64,000 nucleotides of DNA, taken from Bacteroidia bacterium. Lineage in GTDB: Bacteria; Bacteroidota; Bacteroidia; J057. The stretch covers positions 1,550,001 to 1,614,000 of the forward strand of contig JAWKNO010000003.1 of the NCBI GenBank assembly GCA_041391665.1. The letters are read 5' to 3'. The notes under the pieces are model-generated. The model was not told the DNA's origin and did not search any database. It saw nothing but the letters and a program-made list of their open reading frames with translations. The position numbers and the translations under genes are program-made. Positions 1-8,369 of this stretch are shown piece by piece. Every line of letters starts with the position of its first letter. Position 1 is the first letter of the stretch.

Positions 1-1110
1 TACGAGTTCTATACCCATCATCGCACCAATACCCCGAACGTCTCCAATCTCATGATGTGCATTCTTTAGTTTTTCAAATCGATTGGAAATAATTTTCCCA
101 ATTTCAATGGATCGCTCGTTTAATCGAAAATCTTTAAAATATTGGATCGTAGCCAATGCGGCGGCACAACTCACCGGGTTTCCAATATACGTACCTCCTA
201 TCGTGCCCGGCGCCGCAGCATCCATCACTTCTGCACGTCCCATCACCGCTGCGATCGGCATCCCAGATCCCAGCGACTTAGCATATGTACTAATGTCTGG
301 CTCAACATCGTAATGCTGCCACGATGCCCATCTGCCTGTACGTCCAAAGCCACTTTGTACTTCATCTATGATCAGCATAATGCCATGGTCATCACAAAAG
401 GTTCGCAGCCCTTCCAGATACTTCTTGGGTACCGGATTAAATCCTCCCTCACCTTGTACAGGTTCTATAATTATTGCAGCCAGATTAGCCGGATCTACCA
501 CATTGTAAGCACTTTCTTTGAGGCGCTTTAATTCCTGATCCGCAAACTCCTCCAATGACATCGATTCGCCATATCGATAGAAATTTGGAAATGGCAAACG
601 ATACACTTCCGGGGCAAAAGGCCCGCAGCCTTCTTTGTATTTGATTTTGCTTGTCAGGGTCATGGCCATCAAGGTACGACCGTGAAATGCGCCTGTATAA
701 CACAGCACCGCTTGTCTTTTGGTAGCCTGGCGGGCAATTTTGATGGCATTTTCTACTGCCTCTGCACCAGTACTTACCAGCATAACCTTGGTTTTTTCGC
801 CATGAGGCAGGATTTCAGCCAATGTTTCACAAAGTTTGATATAGGGCTCGTAGGTCACCACATTAAAACTTGTGTGTAGAAATTTGCAGGCTTGTTCGCG
901 AATGGCCTCAACCACTGGCTCCGGGCAATGACCTGCATTGACTACGCCTATACCCCCGGCAAAGTCAATGAGTTCGCGCCCATCTTCATCTATAATGATG
1001 GCACCTTTGGCTTCCCTGACCGTGATCGTATTAAATACTCCCACACCGTTGGCGACAATATTTTTACGCCTTCTTAGCAGTTCTTCGGATTTTGTAAATT
1101 GATCAATCAT
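1..1110 (-). CDS. gabT: Class III PLP-dependent aminotransferase, probably 4-aminobutyrate aminotransferase (partial, 3' end outside window)
   Basis: The reading frame runs from an ATG at 1110 leftwards to the window edge without a stop, giving 370 codons; the C-terminus is missing. The protein is a fold-type I, class III aminotransferase that moves an amino group from an omega-amino acid to an oxo acid through pyridoxal phosphate. Visible signatures in order are the cofactor loop STGAEAVENAIKIAR, the AFHGRT stretch, IIDEVQSGFGRTG, whose Asp contacts the pyridine nitrogen, and YAKSLGSGMPIAA, whose Lys is expected to form the Schiff base. The overall pattern fits GABA aminotransferase best, but acetylornithine or 5-aminovalerate transaminases share these motifs, so the substrate is inferred. 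It is divergent from the AraC-type gene at 1494. Confidence 0.88.
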   Translation of the reverse strand, partial: MIDQFTKSEELLRRRKNIVANGVGVFNTITVREAKGAIIIDEDGRELIDFAGGIGVVNAGHCPEPVVEAIREQACKFLHTSFNVVTYEPYIKLCETLAEILPHGEKTKVMLVSTGAEAVENAIKIARQATKRQAVLCYTGAFHGRTLMAMTLTSKIKYKEGCGPFAPEVYRLPFPNFYRYGESMSLEEFADQELKRLKESAYNVVDPANLAAIIIEPVQGEGGFNPVPKKYLEGLRTFCDDHGIMLIIDEVQSGFGRTGRWASWQHYDVEPDISTYAKSLGSGMPIAAVMGRAEVMDAAAPGTIGGTYIGNPVSCAAALATIQYFKDFRLNERSIEIGKIISNRFEKLKNAHHEIGDVRGIGAMMGIELV

Positions 1111-1493
1111 GTTTGAAATATGCGGATTGCCCCGCACAGGGCACGTAAAATTGAGACAGCATACAAGAGCAACTGATGGCAAAACCAGTCAATCTTTGAA
1201 CACCTTTGAGTAGAAAGAAAAAGGATTTTGAGATATCACCGGGAAGTGATGCAAATCCAATTAGATTCCTAAGACTTTTTCAATTTACAAAAAAAATCCC
1301 ACCTTCCCTAACGGAATACTTTATGGGTATGGGCTATTCCGGGGTCTGCTATTTCAAAAATAGTAGAATAGGGTGGCTCAGCAGCGATAAAGGTACTATT
1401 CTACAGAATTAATTTTTTAAAGATTCCGGGGCTGAGTGCAAAATAATTATTCTCAGACCAACCCAAAGAGAATTTAATCTGATAAATTTAGCT
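1111..1493. other. Divergent intergenic region, no convincing gene
   Basis: This 383-base stretch separates the aminotransferase from the AraC regulator, which diverge from it. It holds only short frames without family resemblance, the longest with a TTG start at 1206. An AT-rich box of the form TAAATTTA lies at 1483-1490, very close to the ATG at 1494, and could be a promoter -7 element. Nothing else is recognisable. Confidence 0.4.
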
Positions 1494-2660
1494 ATGGCGT
1501 TTTTCTTTGTTTTTGGAATCGGACAGACTTTTTTTCTGGACTTCCTTCTCATAACCAAACGCAGTAAGCGGATTTCCGATTACCTGCTTGCAGGGTGGTT
1601 TTTTATGATCGGACTTCACCTGACTGCTTTTTATTTTTTCTGGTCGGGTATGTATCTGGAAAATCCTTATCTGCTTGGCTGGGATCAGCCTTTTCCCCTT
1701 ATGCATGGGCCTTTCCTTTTGCTTTATGTATGCAGCCTTACGCAGGCAGGATTCAGGCTCAGATGGAAACATTTCCTGCATTTTATCCCGGCATTGGTCA
1801 TGTATCTGGCACTGGCTCCCTATTTACTGGGAGGGGCAGATCAGTTGCTGAATTTTCTCCGGCAGGTGCAGGAAATGGATTTCCCCTGGTATTATCAACC
1901 ATTTATTTTTATGACACAGTTTTCGGGTCTGGTTTATTCGGCCTATTGTCTGTGGCTTCTTAGAAAACACAAACACCAGATCGAAAGTCATTTTGCATAT
2001 CGGGAACAAATCAGCCTCAACTGGTTGCGTTACCTGATCGTGGGTTTGTTGGGAATCGGTGTAATAGTAGCACTTGGAATCGGGATTGAAGGATATCTCA
2101 ATGTACAAATGCCCATACCGAGAGAGGTAGTTATCTTTTCTTCCGTCATTATATGGATTCTTTTTGCCGGTTTTTTTGGTATTCGGCAAAAGGCGATTTT
2201 CACAGATAATGTGGCAGACTTGAATTCTGCTCCACGAGAGAGTATGATCCCGGTTTCCCCTTCTACACCGTTGTACCAGAATTCGGGCCTGAAGCCCGAA
2301 GAGGCCAGTGAATTATTGCCCAGACTCCATGATTTTATGCGACAGAAAAAACCTTTTCTTGAACCCAGACTTACGCTTCCCGAACTGGCAAAAGTCTTTC
2401 AGATTCTTCCCAATCACTTATCACAGCTTATCAATGAAAAGGAGGGAAAAAACTTCTATCAGTTTATCAATGATTACCGGCTGGAAGAATTCAAACAAAG
2501 AGTTACCCAGCCTGAATACCAGCACCTCAGTCTTTTGGGCCTGGCAATGGAATGCGGGTTTAATTCCAAATCGACTTTTAATGCTGTTTTTAAACAAAAC
2601 ACAGGACTGACACCTTCGCAATATCTGAAATCGGTGAAAAAAGATTCTCCCGAGGACTAA
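1494..2660 (+). CDS. Membrane-anchored AraC-family transcriptional regulator
   Basis: A 388-residue protein with two parts. Residues about 1-235 form roughly seven hydrophobic segments, a membrane sensor region common in Bacteroidota AraC proteins. Residues about 285-385 form a two-helix-turn-helix AraC/XylS DNA-binding domain, recognisable by FYQFINDYRLEEFKQ, the second helix-turn-helix LAMECGFNSKSTFNAVFKQNTGLTPSQY and the closing PSQYLK. It should bind promoter DNA in response to a membrane or periplasmic signal that the sequence does not identify. The chosen start is the ATG at 1494. A hairpin terminator follows at 2703-2735, so it is probably monocistronic. Targets are unknown; the divergent aminotransferase and the downstream hydrolase are candidates. 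Confidence 0.88.
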   Translation: MAFFFVFGIGQTFFLDFLLITKRSKRISDYLLAGWFFMIGLHLTAFYFFWSGMYLENPYLLGWDQPFPLMHGPFLLLYVCSLTQAGFRLRWKHFLHFIPALVMYLALAPYLLGGADQLLNFLRQVQEMDFPWYYQPFIFMTQFSGLVYSAYCLWLLRKHKHQIESHFAYREQISLNWLRYLIVGLLGIGVIVALGIGIEGYLNVQMPIPREVVIFSSVIIWILFAGFFGIRQKAIFTDNVADLNSAPRESMIPVSPSTPLYQNSGLKPEEASELLPRLHDFMRQKKPFLEPRLTLPELAKVFQILPNHLSQLINEKEGKNFYQFINDYRLEEFKQRVTQPEYQHLSLLGLAMECGFNSKSTFNAVFKQNTGLTPSQYLKSVKKDSPED

Positions 2661-2702
2661 ATGAGTCCGGACTTATAAGTCTGCACCTTTCAGACGTCCA
2701 GA

Positions 2703-2735
2703 CCTGTACGCCTGGGCGCACCAGGGCAGGTTTTT
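2703..2735 (+). terminator. Rho-independent terminator after the AraC gene
   Basis: A two-part stem, CCTG..CCTGG pairing with CCAGG..CAGG, closes a small loop and is followed directly by five T residues. A second small hairpin (GTCTG/CAGAC) sits just upstream, around 2680-2695. The hairpin ends 40 bases before the ATG of the next gene. Confidence 0.65.
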
Positions 2736-2775
2736 CCAGTCCTTGCGGTTGTATTTAAACTTAAAAACAATCGCA

Positions 2776-3780
2776 ATGTCAAAATCACATTCAACCTTTT
2801 TCCTCTTTTTACTCCTATGTCTGGCGACTATCATGACCGCCTGTCAGCGGGAAAGTATTACTGATCCCGGCCATCTGGTACCGCTTACAGTAGATGAAAA
2901 TCCGGATTTGCCAGCAATCGAAATTAACGGAACCCGGTTACACGCATGGGCTTTGGGAGAAGTCGGTAACCCGGTTATTATTACCCTGCACGGAGGGCCG
3001 GGGGGAGATCATATGGAGTTACAAAAATTTGAGGTGTTGGCCGATTCCGGTTACAGAGTCGTGTTCTGGGATCAGCGGTCAGCCGGACTTTCGCGCCGCC
3101 ACAATCCTGATGTGCTGACAGAATCTATGTATCTGGAAGACCTGAAACAATTGATTGATTATTATACTCAAAGTCCGGAGGAGAAAGTCATCCTTCTGGG
3201 GCATTCATGGGGCGCCATGTACGCTACGATGTTTGTCAATACCTATCCGGAAAGGGTAAAAGGATTAATTCTTTCGGAGCCGGGCGGCTTCACCAATACC
3301 AGCATGCTCGATTATGTCAAACGCACACAAGCGATATCGCTGACGCCGGAATGGTCCAACGATCTTGTCTGGATGGAACAAGTCATGTCTCCTTCTGCAA
3401 AGTGGTTTAGTACCGAGGATCATGAGTTGTTTGATTACCAATATCTTATCGGAGCAGGCATCACCCTTCAGCAATCTTTTTCCGACAAGGAGTCTACAGG
3501 AGGTTACCCTGTACAGCGGTTTGGGGCGATGGTAGGATATCATTTGAGGAATAATACCCCATATTTTGACTGGACAACCCGGCTCGATCAATACACCAGC
3601 CCGGTTTTGTTTTTCTACAGTGAACTTAACCCCGGTTATAACCAGGAACATCTGAAAACAATGACAGAAGTCTATCCCAATATAACCATACATCGAATTG
3701 ACAACGTAGGGCACGACCTGATGGTCAATGGATTTGACTCCGTTTTGCCTATCGTTACCGATTATCTCAAACACCGTTAA
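2776..3780 (+). CDS. Alpha/beta-hydrolase lipoprotein (prolyl aminopeptidase-like)
   Basis: A 334-residue secreted lipoprotein hydrolase. The ATG at 2776 is preferred over an in-frame TTG at 2743 because it opens directly into a lipoprotein signal peptide ending in the lipobox IMTAC. The mature part shows the alpha/beta-hydrolase plan: the oxyanion-hole motif LHGGPGGDH typical of prolyl iminopeptidase relatives, WDQRSAG, the nucleophile elbow GHSWGAMYA (Ser catalytic) and a C-terminal VGHDL containing the catalytic His. The family cleaves N-terminal proline peptides or small esters; the real substrate is unknown. It should be anchored in the outer or inner membrane facing the periplasm. The small barrel gene at 3815 follows after 34 bases and is probably cotranscribed. 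Confidence 0.85.
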   Translation: MSKSHSTFFLFLLLCLATIMTACQRESITDPGHLVPLTVDENPDLPAIEINGTRLHAWALGEVGNPVIITLHGGPGGDHMELQKFEVLADSGYRVVFWDQRSAGLSRRHNPDVLTESMYLEDLKQLIDYYTQSPEEKVILLGHSWGAMYATMFVNTYPERVKGLILSEPGGFTNTSMLDYVKRTQAISLTPEWSNDLVWMEQVMSPSAKWFSTEDHELFDYQYLIGAGITLQQSFSDKESTGGYPVQRFGAMVGYHLRNNTPYFDWTTRLDQYTSPVLFFYSELNPGYNQEHLKTMTEVYPNITIHRIDNVGHDLMVNGFDSVLPIVTDYLKHR

Positions 3781-3814
3781 TCTTCCTCCACCTTCAATTT
3801 CAACTCATATTATC

Positions 3815-4474
3815 ATGAAAAATATATTCGCCCTTATTATCCTTTTTGCTTCCGTTTCTGCTTTTGCGCAGTCGTACAACCCTGCCAGCATGGAAGCAAA
3901 TCAGCAGGCACAAATGGTTCAGGTTTATGGCGGCCTGAAGTATGGCACCATCTGGGGAGTCGGTTATTTCCAGTCATTTCTGATAAAAAATCATCCTGTA
4001 TGGGCAGGTGCACGATTTGAAATTCCTTCCGGAAAGGACTTATTTGACGACCACCTGGAAGAGATCAGTCTTGCAACTACCGTATTTCAAAATGGCAGTT
4101 ACAGAATCAATACCGGCATCGGATTGATTCATCGGGTAACCCAAAACCCCTATGTAAATATGCAGAACCTGGGGGGAGAAGTGGAAATTACTACCGGCAT
4201 TTACCGACCGAAATGGCACATCGCGGCAGAAGCGGTTTTCGATCAGTCGCTAAGCACCCGGCTGACCCATCAGCCCGCCTATATGGAGATTTACCCCGAA
4301 GTACAGAACGGCTGGTATAAGGGAAATGGCGGAAATATGCGGATCGGGCTACAGGGTGGATATGAATTTGAGCATCTGGGCATCAATATGAAAATGGGAC
4401 CGTCAATCAGCAGTGCAGGCAGGCCCAATTTGCTCTTCTTCTACAGTGTCATCGGAGTAAACTGGCGCTGGTAA
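3815..4474 (+). CDS. Secreted beta-barrel-like protein of unknown function
   Basis: A 219-residue protein beginning at the ATG at 3815 with a clear signal peptide (MKNIFALIILFASVSAFAQ). The mature sequence is rich in alternating aromatic and glycine strands (VYGGLKYGTIWGVGYFQS, EITTGIYRPKWHIAAEAV) and ends in an aromatic residue, IGVNWRW, as expected for a small outer-membrane beta-barrel. I do not recognise a named family. An in-frame extension back to 3728 would overlap the hydrolase gene and place a non-signal sequence in front of the signal peptide, so it was rejected. It follows the hydrolase lipoprotein closely, which suggests a shared transcript. Confidence 0.7.
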   Translation: MKNIFALIILFASVSAFAQSYNPASMEANQQAQMVQVYGGLKYGTIWGVGYFQSFLIKNHPVWAGARFEIPSGKDLFDDHLEEISLATTVFQNGSYRINTGIGLIHRVTQNPYVNMQNLGGEVEITTGIYRPKWHIAAEAVFDQSLSTRLTHQPAYMEIYPEVQNGWYKGNGGNMRIGLQGGYEFEHLGINMKMGPSISSAGRPNLLFFYSVIGVNWRW

Positions 4475-4489
4475 CTGACGGCCTTTGAT

Positions 4490-5299
4490 TTATACAATTT
4501 CTTTCATTTCCCTGGCACGTTTTGTAAAAACCCATCGCAGCAGTCGTGGCGAAATGTGGGTTAGTATATCCAGCGCAATACCTAGCCGCGTCATTACTTT
4601 TCGCCGGATGCGTTTTTGGATCATGCGCATAATCGCATTTGCCACCACTGCCTGTGATTGGCGGGGAAGATTTCTGTCAGGGAAATCCAGTTTCTCACCG
4701 GCACCATTCATAATACTGGAACTGCTGTCATTGTCGGTTAATCCTACATAAATCAGTCCCACGTGTACATGATGTTGGGCGAGTTCTGCACCAAGTGTCT
4801 GGCTGATAGCCGTGAGTGCCATTTTACTTGCTGAGTAAATTCCCGCTCCGGGAAGGCCATATAGTCCTGCCAGACTACCGATAAGGATCACACTTCCGCT
4901 CGTTTGGATCAAAGATTCAAGTGCCGCCTTAATGGGCAGGATTTTGCCCAGAAAGTTTACATTCAAAATCTTTTGCAGGGTTTCAGGGCTGGTTCTTCTA
5001 AAAGAATCTTCAAACTTTATCCCTGCATTACAAATGAGGGCGTCTATTTGCCCGAATCTGCTTAGCGTTTTTGAGACAAGCGCCTGAACATCCTGCCATT
5101 GGCTCATATCACCGCTCACAGCCAGCAATTCTCCATAAGGGCTTAATTCTTCGTACGCCTCCTGAAGGCGCTGTTTGTCCCGCCCATTGATTACCACACA
5201 GGCTCCGGCTTTGAGCATGTGGAAAGCGGTAGTTTTACCGATTCCCTGAGTGGAGCCTGTAATCAGGACTACTTTTTTATTGAACGACGCGTTGGTCAT
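4490..5299 (-). CDS. Short-chain dehydrogenase/reductase (SDR)
   Basis: A 269-residue classical SDR oxidoreductase. The N-terminal Rossmann motif TGSTQGIG binds NAD(P), ICNAG marks the strand-4 NAG motif, and the catalytic Ser plus YSASK (Tyr and Lys) are in the middle of the protein. The start is taken as the ATG at 5299; an upstream TTG at 5326 would only add a non-conserved extension. The gene overlaps the 3' end of the epimerase gene by 23 bases, indicating translational coupling within a three-gene operon (6958 to 4490). The tail (RRVKMTRLG-like basic stretch and LLRWVFTKRAREM) is basic and might associate with membrane. Substrate is unknown. Confidence 0.88.
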   Translation of the reverse strand: MTNASFNKKVVLITGSTQGIGKTTAFHMLKAGACVVINGRDKQRLQEAYEELSPYGELLAVSGDMSQWQDVQALVSKTLSRFGQIDALICNAGIKFEDSFRRTSPETLQKILNVNFLGKILPIKAALESLIQTSGSVILIGSLAGLYGLPGAGIYSASKMALTAISQTLGAELAQHHVHVGLIYVGLTDNDSSSSIMNGAGEKLDFPDRNLPRQSQAVVANAIMRMIQKRIRRKVMTRLGIALDILTHISPRLLRWVFTKRAREMKEIV

Positions 5300-6311
5300 A
5301 ATTTTTGAGGTATCCGTTTTTACCAAACCACTGATAAGTATCTCTTATGGCTTTGTAAAGATCAGTCTGGGGCATTTTCAGTTTTTTCACAGCTTTATCC
5401 GCCCGGTAGTACATCCGGAGATTGGCATTTTTGGCCATAGCAAAACTGATTGGAGGTTTTTTACCCGTTATTTTCCCAAAAAGATCCATAAGAAGTCCGG
5501 CCATTTCTGCCAGAAAACCGGGTATCACCCGCCGGGGCTGAGGAATACCGGTAACATCTTCAATCATTTGAAAAAGCTCCTTAAATTCCAGATTCTGGCT
5601 GCCGCAGATGTAGGATTCTCCAACCGGGGATATCGACAATGCATTCACTGTAGCTTTGGCAACATCAATAGCTGACACAAAGTTTTTGCCGCCGGAGGTA
5701 CAAAATTTCAAATCGCCGTTCCACGCGCTGATCAATAGTTGACCGGAAGTCGGGCCGGAGTCATAAGGGCCAAACATAAATCCCGGGCAGATAAATACAG
5801 CGGGAAGATTTTTTTCGGCGATTGCTTTTTCGACCAGTTCGTGGGCCATTTTTTTTGAGAGCGCATAATCCATCCCCTGATCCCCGCGCCATGGGCTGTT
5901 TTCAGTGCCGGGCGACTCCTTTGATTCGGAAAAGCCCTGAGTGTTGGAACTGGAGATATGGACAAAACGCTTGACCCGATTATGAAGCGCGGCATCGATG
6001 ACATTTTGTGTACCCGTCACATTTATATCAAAAAACCGGGGCGACCGGGAGGGCCATGAAGCAGCGTAAGCGGCAATATGAATGACCGCTTCGCAGCCTT
6101 CCATCAGGTCAAACATTCTTTCCGGCTCCAGAAGATCGCCAAATACAATTTTTACCCCCTTGAGTCCGGAAATTGTGTGGGGGTCGCGACCGGGCTGGAC
6201 CATTGCTTTTACCAGGTATCCCTGTTGTAGCAATTCTCTCACTACATTACTACCCAGCATGCCGTCGGCGCCTGTCACGAATACGGTTTGTTGATTTTTT
6301 GGGGCGTTCAT
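5277..6311 (-). CDS. NAD-dependent epimerase/dehydratase (extended SDR)
   Basis: A 344-residue extended SDR. The N-terminus carries the nucleotide-binding motif TGADGMLGSNVV, followed by GDLLEPE and the AAYAA strand; the active-site region has HISSSNTQG and the pair YALSKKMAHE, supplying Tyr and Lys. CPGFMFGP resembles the substrate-binding segment of dihydroflavonol reductase or 3-beta-hydroxysteroid dehydrogenase type proteins, so reduction or oxidation of a lipid-like or sugar substrate is plausible but unproven. It lies 11 bases downstream of the unknown gene at 6323-6958 and overlaps the SDR gene that follows, so the three proteins likely serve one pathway. Confidence 0.88.
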   Translation of the reverse strand: MNAPKNQQTVFVTGADGMLGSNVVRELLQQGYLVKAMVQPGRDPHTISGLKGVKIVFGDLLEPERMFDLMEGCEAVIHIAAYAASWPSRSPRFFDINVTGTQNVIDAALHNRVKRFVHISSSNTQGFSESKESPGTENSPWRGDQGMDYALSKKMAHELVEKAIAEKNLPAVFICPGFMFGPYDSGPTSGQLLISAWNGDLKFCTSGGKNFVSAIDVAKATVNALSISPVGESYICGSQNLEFKELFQMIEDVTGIPQPRRVIPGFLAEMAGLLMDLFGKITGKKPPISFAMAKNANLRMYYRADKAVKKLKMPQTDLYKAIRDTYQWFGKNGYLKNYDQRVVQ

Positions 6312-6322
6312 ATCATGGAAGG

Positions 6323-6958
6323 TTAATGGTTGAAAAGCATATTTTTCATTCCGAGGTGGAATTGATTGATAATCTTTCTATGGAAAAATTTATAGGGAAT
6401 GAGTCTTCCTAATAAATTTTCAGGCTGGAAGTAGCTGTGGTGAATGATCCGGGTTCTGCCATTCAACTGCTCAATAAACTCCAGCCGCTGTACGCCGCGG
6501 TAGTACCCCCCTTCAATATAGGCAAACTCAATCGAGTACTTTTCCGGGTCTATCTCCATAACTTCCATACCCACGATACCAACAGGTGTCCAGATATTGA
6601 TCATACAAAAAAACTGCATCCCGGTGTGGATAGGCACCGTTCGGGGGTCGCCGGAGTAATAGAAGTGCCGGGTTATTTTTGAATAGGAAAAGAGGTAAGG
6701 AGTAAGAGAACCAGACCAGATCTCATGCGGTTTTCGCTGAGTAAAATGCTGCCATAGCTGTTTGATATTTACCGGATAGTCAAAGCGATCTGTCTGCTTG
6801 CGATAATTGTTCAGGTTATCGCCGAGGTGGAGGGTTTTGAGTTGAGAAAAATCCCTGATAGAATCTATCCGTTTGTGGAAGATTTTCCGGGCCTGTTCGT
6901 TGAGGAAGGGGATACGGGAAATATCCGGAACAGTGAGTGGGGTAGTTGATTGAGACAT
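6323..6958 (-). CDS. Conserved hypothetical protein heading an SDR operon
   Basis: A 211-residue soluble protein without signal peptide. The start is the ATG at 6958 (MSQSTTPL); an in-frame codon four residues upstream is possible. I do not recognise the family with certainty. The C-terminal half, GGYYRGVQRLEFIEQLNGRT followed by a hydrophobic Tyr/Phe-rich tail, is faintly reminiscent of DUF1990/SRPBCC-type lipid-binding folds. It is the first gene of an operon with an epimerase and an SDR, which suggests that it handles or binds the same substrate as these enzymes. That is inference from position only. Confidence 0.6.
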   Translation of the reverse strand: MSQSTTPLTVPDISRIPFLNEQARKIFHKRIDSIRDFSQLKTLHLGDNLNNYRKQTDRFDYPVNIKQLWQHFTQRKPHEIWSGSLTPYLFSYSKITRHFYYSGDPRTVPIHTGMQFFCMINIWTPVGIVGMEVMEIDPEKYSIEFAYIEGGYYRGVQRLEFIEQLNGRTRIIHHSYFQPENLLGRLIPYKFFHRKIINQFHLGMKNMLFNH

Positions 6959-7308
6959 GGTAATAAACAATTATGGGTACTATGTTCTAATCATCTACAA
7001 GTTATGCCTTGAGTTTATAAGGGAATAACGGGTTCCTGCCGCATCATACCAGATATTTGCATTTTTCTCAAAGGAGCAGGATTTGTTTTGGTTCTGTCGG
7101 CAGAATATTCTACCTGCAGCTGAAACAGGAGAGGGATTAAGAAATATCCGTAAAAGAAACGCCCGGGAAAGCGAATTTTTGCATTTTTTGCTGGAGATTT
7201 AATCGAACTCCCTTCCGCCGGTGGCTAAGGAGACTCGAAGCCTGGACGGCCCTCTTGAAATAGGAACTGGCGGGTATCGTAGGGTGCAAACTGTCAGTAA
7301 ATGTGCCC
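6959..7308. other. Intergenic region, no gene seen
   Basis: About 350 bases between the SDR operon and the tRNA terminator. It should hold the promoter of the minus-strand operon that starts at 6958. No RNA gene or coding frame could be supported. The segment near 7190-7240 contains GTTCGATT on the minus strand, as in tRNA T-loops, but no cloverleaf forms. Confidence 0.4.
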
Positions 7309-7353
7309 AAAAAAACCAACAACTCCCTGCAAATCATCGATCTACAGGGAGTT
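7309..7353 (-). terminator. Terminator downstream of tRNA-Phe
   Basis: A perfect nine-base inverted repeat (AACTCCCTG at 7321-7329, CAGGGAGTT at 7345-7353) with a 15-base loop. In the minus direction it is followed by a run of seven T residues (7309-7315), as expected for intrinsic termination of the tRNA transcript. Confidence 0.75.
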
Positions 7354-7367
7354 ATCGTCTTTTCTTG

Positions 7368-7440
7368 TGGTGCAGGGCGGAATCGAACCGCCGACACATG
7401 GATTTTCAGTCCATTGCTCTACCAACTGAGCTACCGCACC
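7368..7440 (-). tRNA. tRNA-Phe (GAA)
   Basis: The 73-base minus-strand sequence folds into a full cloverleaf: acceptor GGTGCGG with CTGCACC (one G-T pair) and discriminator A, D-arm GCTC/GAGC, anticodon stem ATGGA/TCCAT with loop CTGAAAA giving anticodon GAA, and T-arm GGCGG/CCGCC with TTCGATT loop. The 3' CCA is not encoded; the next bases are CAAG. A terminator follows. pyrH ends 80 bases upstream. Confidence 0.95.
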
Positions 7441-7520
7441 AACCTCTTTTAGAATGGTTTGCAAATGTAGTGGGTGCAATCCAATCCTGCAAGGGTTTTG
7501 AGATTTTTTTTGCAGGTTTT

Positions 7521-8237
7521 TTAGCTTACCAGAGTACCCACGGTCTCGCCCTTCACGATTCGTATGAGGTTTTCGGGTTCGTTGATATTAAACACGATGA
7601 TGGGCAGCTTATTCTCCTGGCAGATCGTAAATGCTGTCATATCCATGACGTTCAGCCGGTTGGCCAACACATCGGCAAAGGAGATAGCATCAAATTTTAC
7701 TGCCGTAGCGTCTTTCTCTGGGTCGGCGGTATAAATTCCGTCCACACGGGTTCCTTTCAGTACAACATCGGCGTCGATCTCAATGGCGCGCAGTGATGCA
7801 GCTGTATCAGTTGTAAAAAACGGATTGCCTGTGCCCGCAGCAAATATGACAATGCGGCCCTTCTCCAGATGGCGGATGGCTCTGCGACGAATATACGGTT
7901 CGCAGATCTTCTCCATACCGATCGCTGACTGAAGCCGGCAAAGCCCGCCCTGGCTTTCGAGCGCGTCCTGCAATGCCATCCCGTTGATCACAGTAGCCAG
8001 CATCCCCATATAATCGGAATGCGCACGCCCCATGCCCACACCCACACCCTGGATACCTCTGAAGATATTACCACCGCCAACGACTACAGCAACCTCCACC
8101 CCCAGATGGGTGATTTCGATGATCTGCCGCGCGTATTTGTGGAGGGTTTCATTCTCAATCCCGTAAGACTGCTCACCCATGAGGGCCTCTCCGCTGAGTT
8201 TTAAAAGTATGCGTTTGTATTTAGTGGTATGATTCAT
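7521..8237 (-). CDS. pyrH: Uridylate kinase (UMP kinase)
   Basis: A 238-residue bacterial UMP kinase of the amino-acid-kinase fold, converting UMP to UDP with ATP in pyrimidine nucleotide synthesis; the bacterial enzyme is a cytosolic hexamer. Visible motifs are KRILLKLSGEAL at the N-terminus, the VVVGGGNIFRG glycine-rich loop, the AAGTGNPFFTTDTAA segment and the DGIYTADPEKD nucleotide-binding motif. Length is normal. It lies downstream of tsf on the same strand but is separated from it by 132 bases containing a strong terminator (8319-8352), so it likely has its own promoter. The usual partner frr does not follow; tRNA-Phe does. Confidence 0.97.
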   Translation of the reverse strand: MNHTTKYKRILLKLSGEALMGEQSYGIENETLHKYARQIIEITHLGVEVAVVVGGGNIFRGIQGVGVGMGRAHSDYMGMLATVINGMALQDALESQGGLCRLQSAIGMEKICEPYIRRRAIRHLEKGRIVIFAAGTGNPFFTTDTAASLRAIEIDADVVLKGTRVDGIYTADPEKDATAVKFDAISFADVLANRLNVMDMTAFTICQENKLPIIVFNINEPENLIRIVKGETVGTLVS

Positions 8238-8318
8238 AATAGAAGGAATTTACAAAGTTCTGAGGAAAATCCAGACAGGATAGTCTATCAAAAATGTCGC
8301 CAGCGTTCCTGCGTAGTT

Positions 8319-8352
8319 AAAAAAAAAGAGAGTTTTTTAAACTCTCTTTTTT
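8319..8352 (-). terminator. Terminator between tsf and pyrH
   Basis: An inverted repeat AAGAGAGTTT/AAACTCTCTT with a very short loop. In the minus direction it runs into a tract of nine T residues (8319-8327). It should end transcription of tsf before pyrH. Confidence 0.8.
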
Positions 8353-8369
8353 CTATAATCATTACTTTA

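Noticed and set aside
485..703. A 72-codon minus-strand frame inside the first gene
   Set aside because: It lies in another frame of the partial aminotransferase, which reads open across the whole region.
1206..1412. A 68-codon plus-strand frame with TTG start
   Set aside because: No signal sequence, no family resemblance and no usable start; it lies in a divergent promoter region.
7180..7300. A possible second tRNA next to tRNA-Phe
   Set aside because: A GTTCGATT stretch exists, but no acceptor stem, D-arm or anticodon stem can be formed around it.
7137..7397. An 86-codon minus-strand frame
   Set aside because: It begins inside tRNA-Phe and runs through the terminator; its opening codons are translated tRNA sequence.
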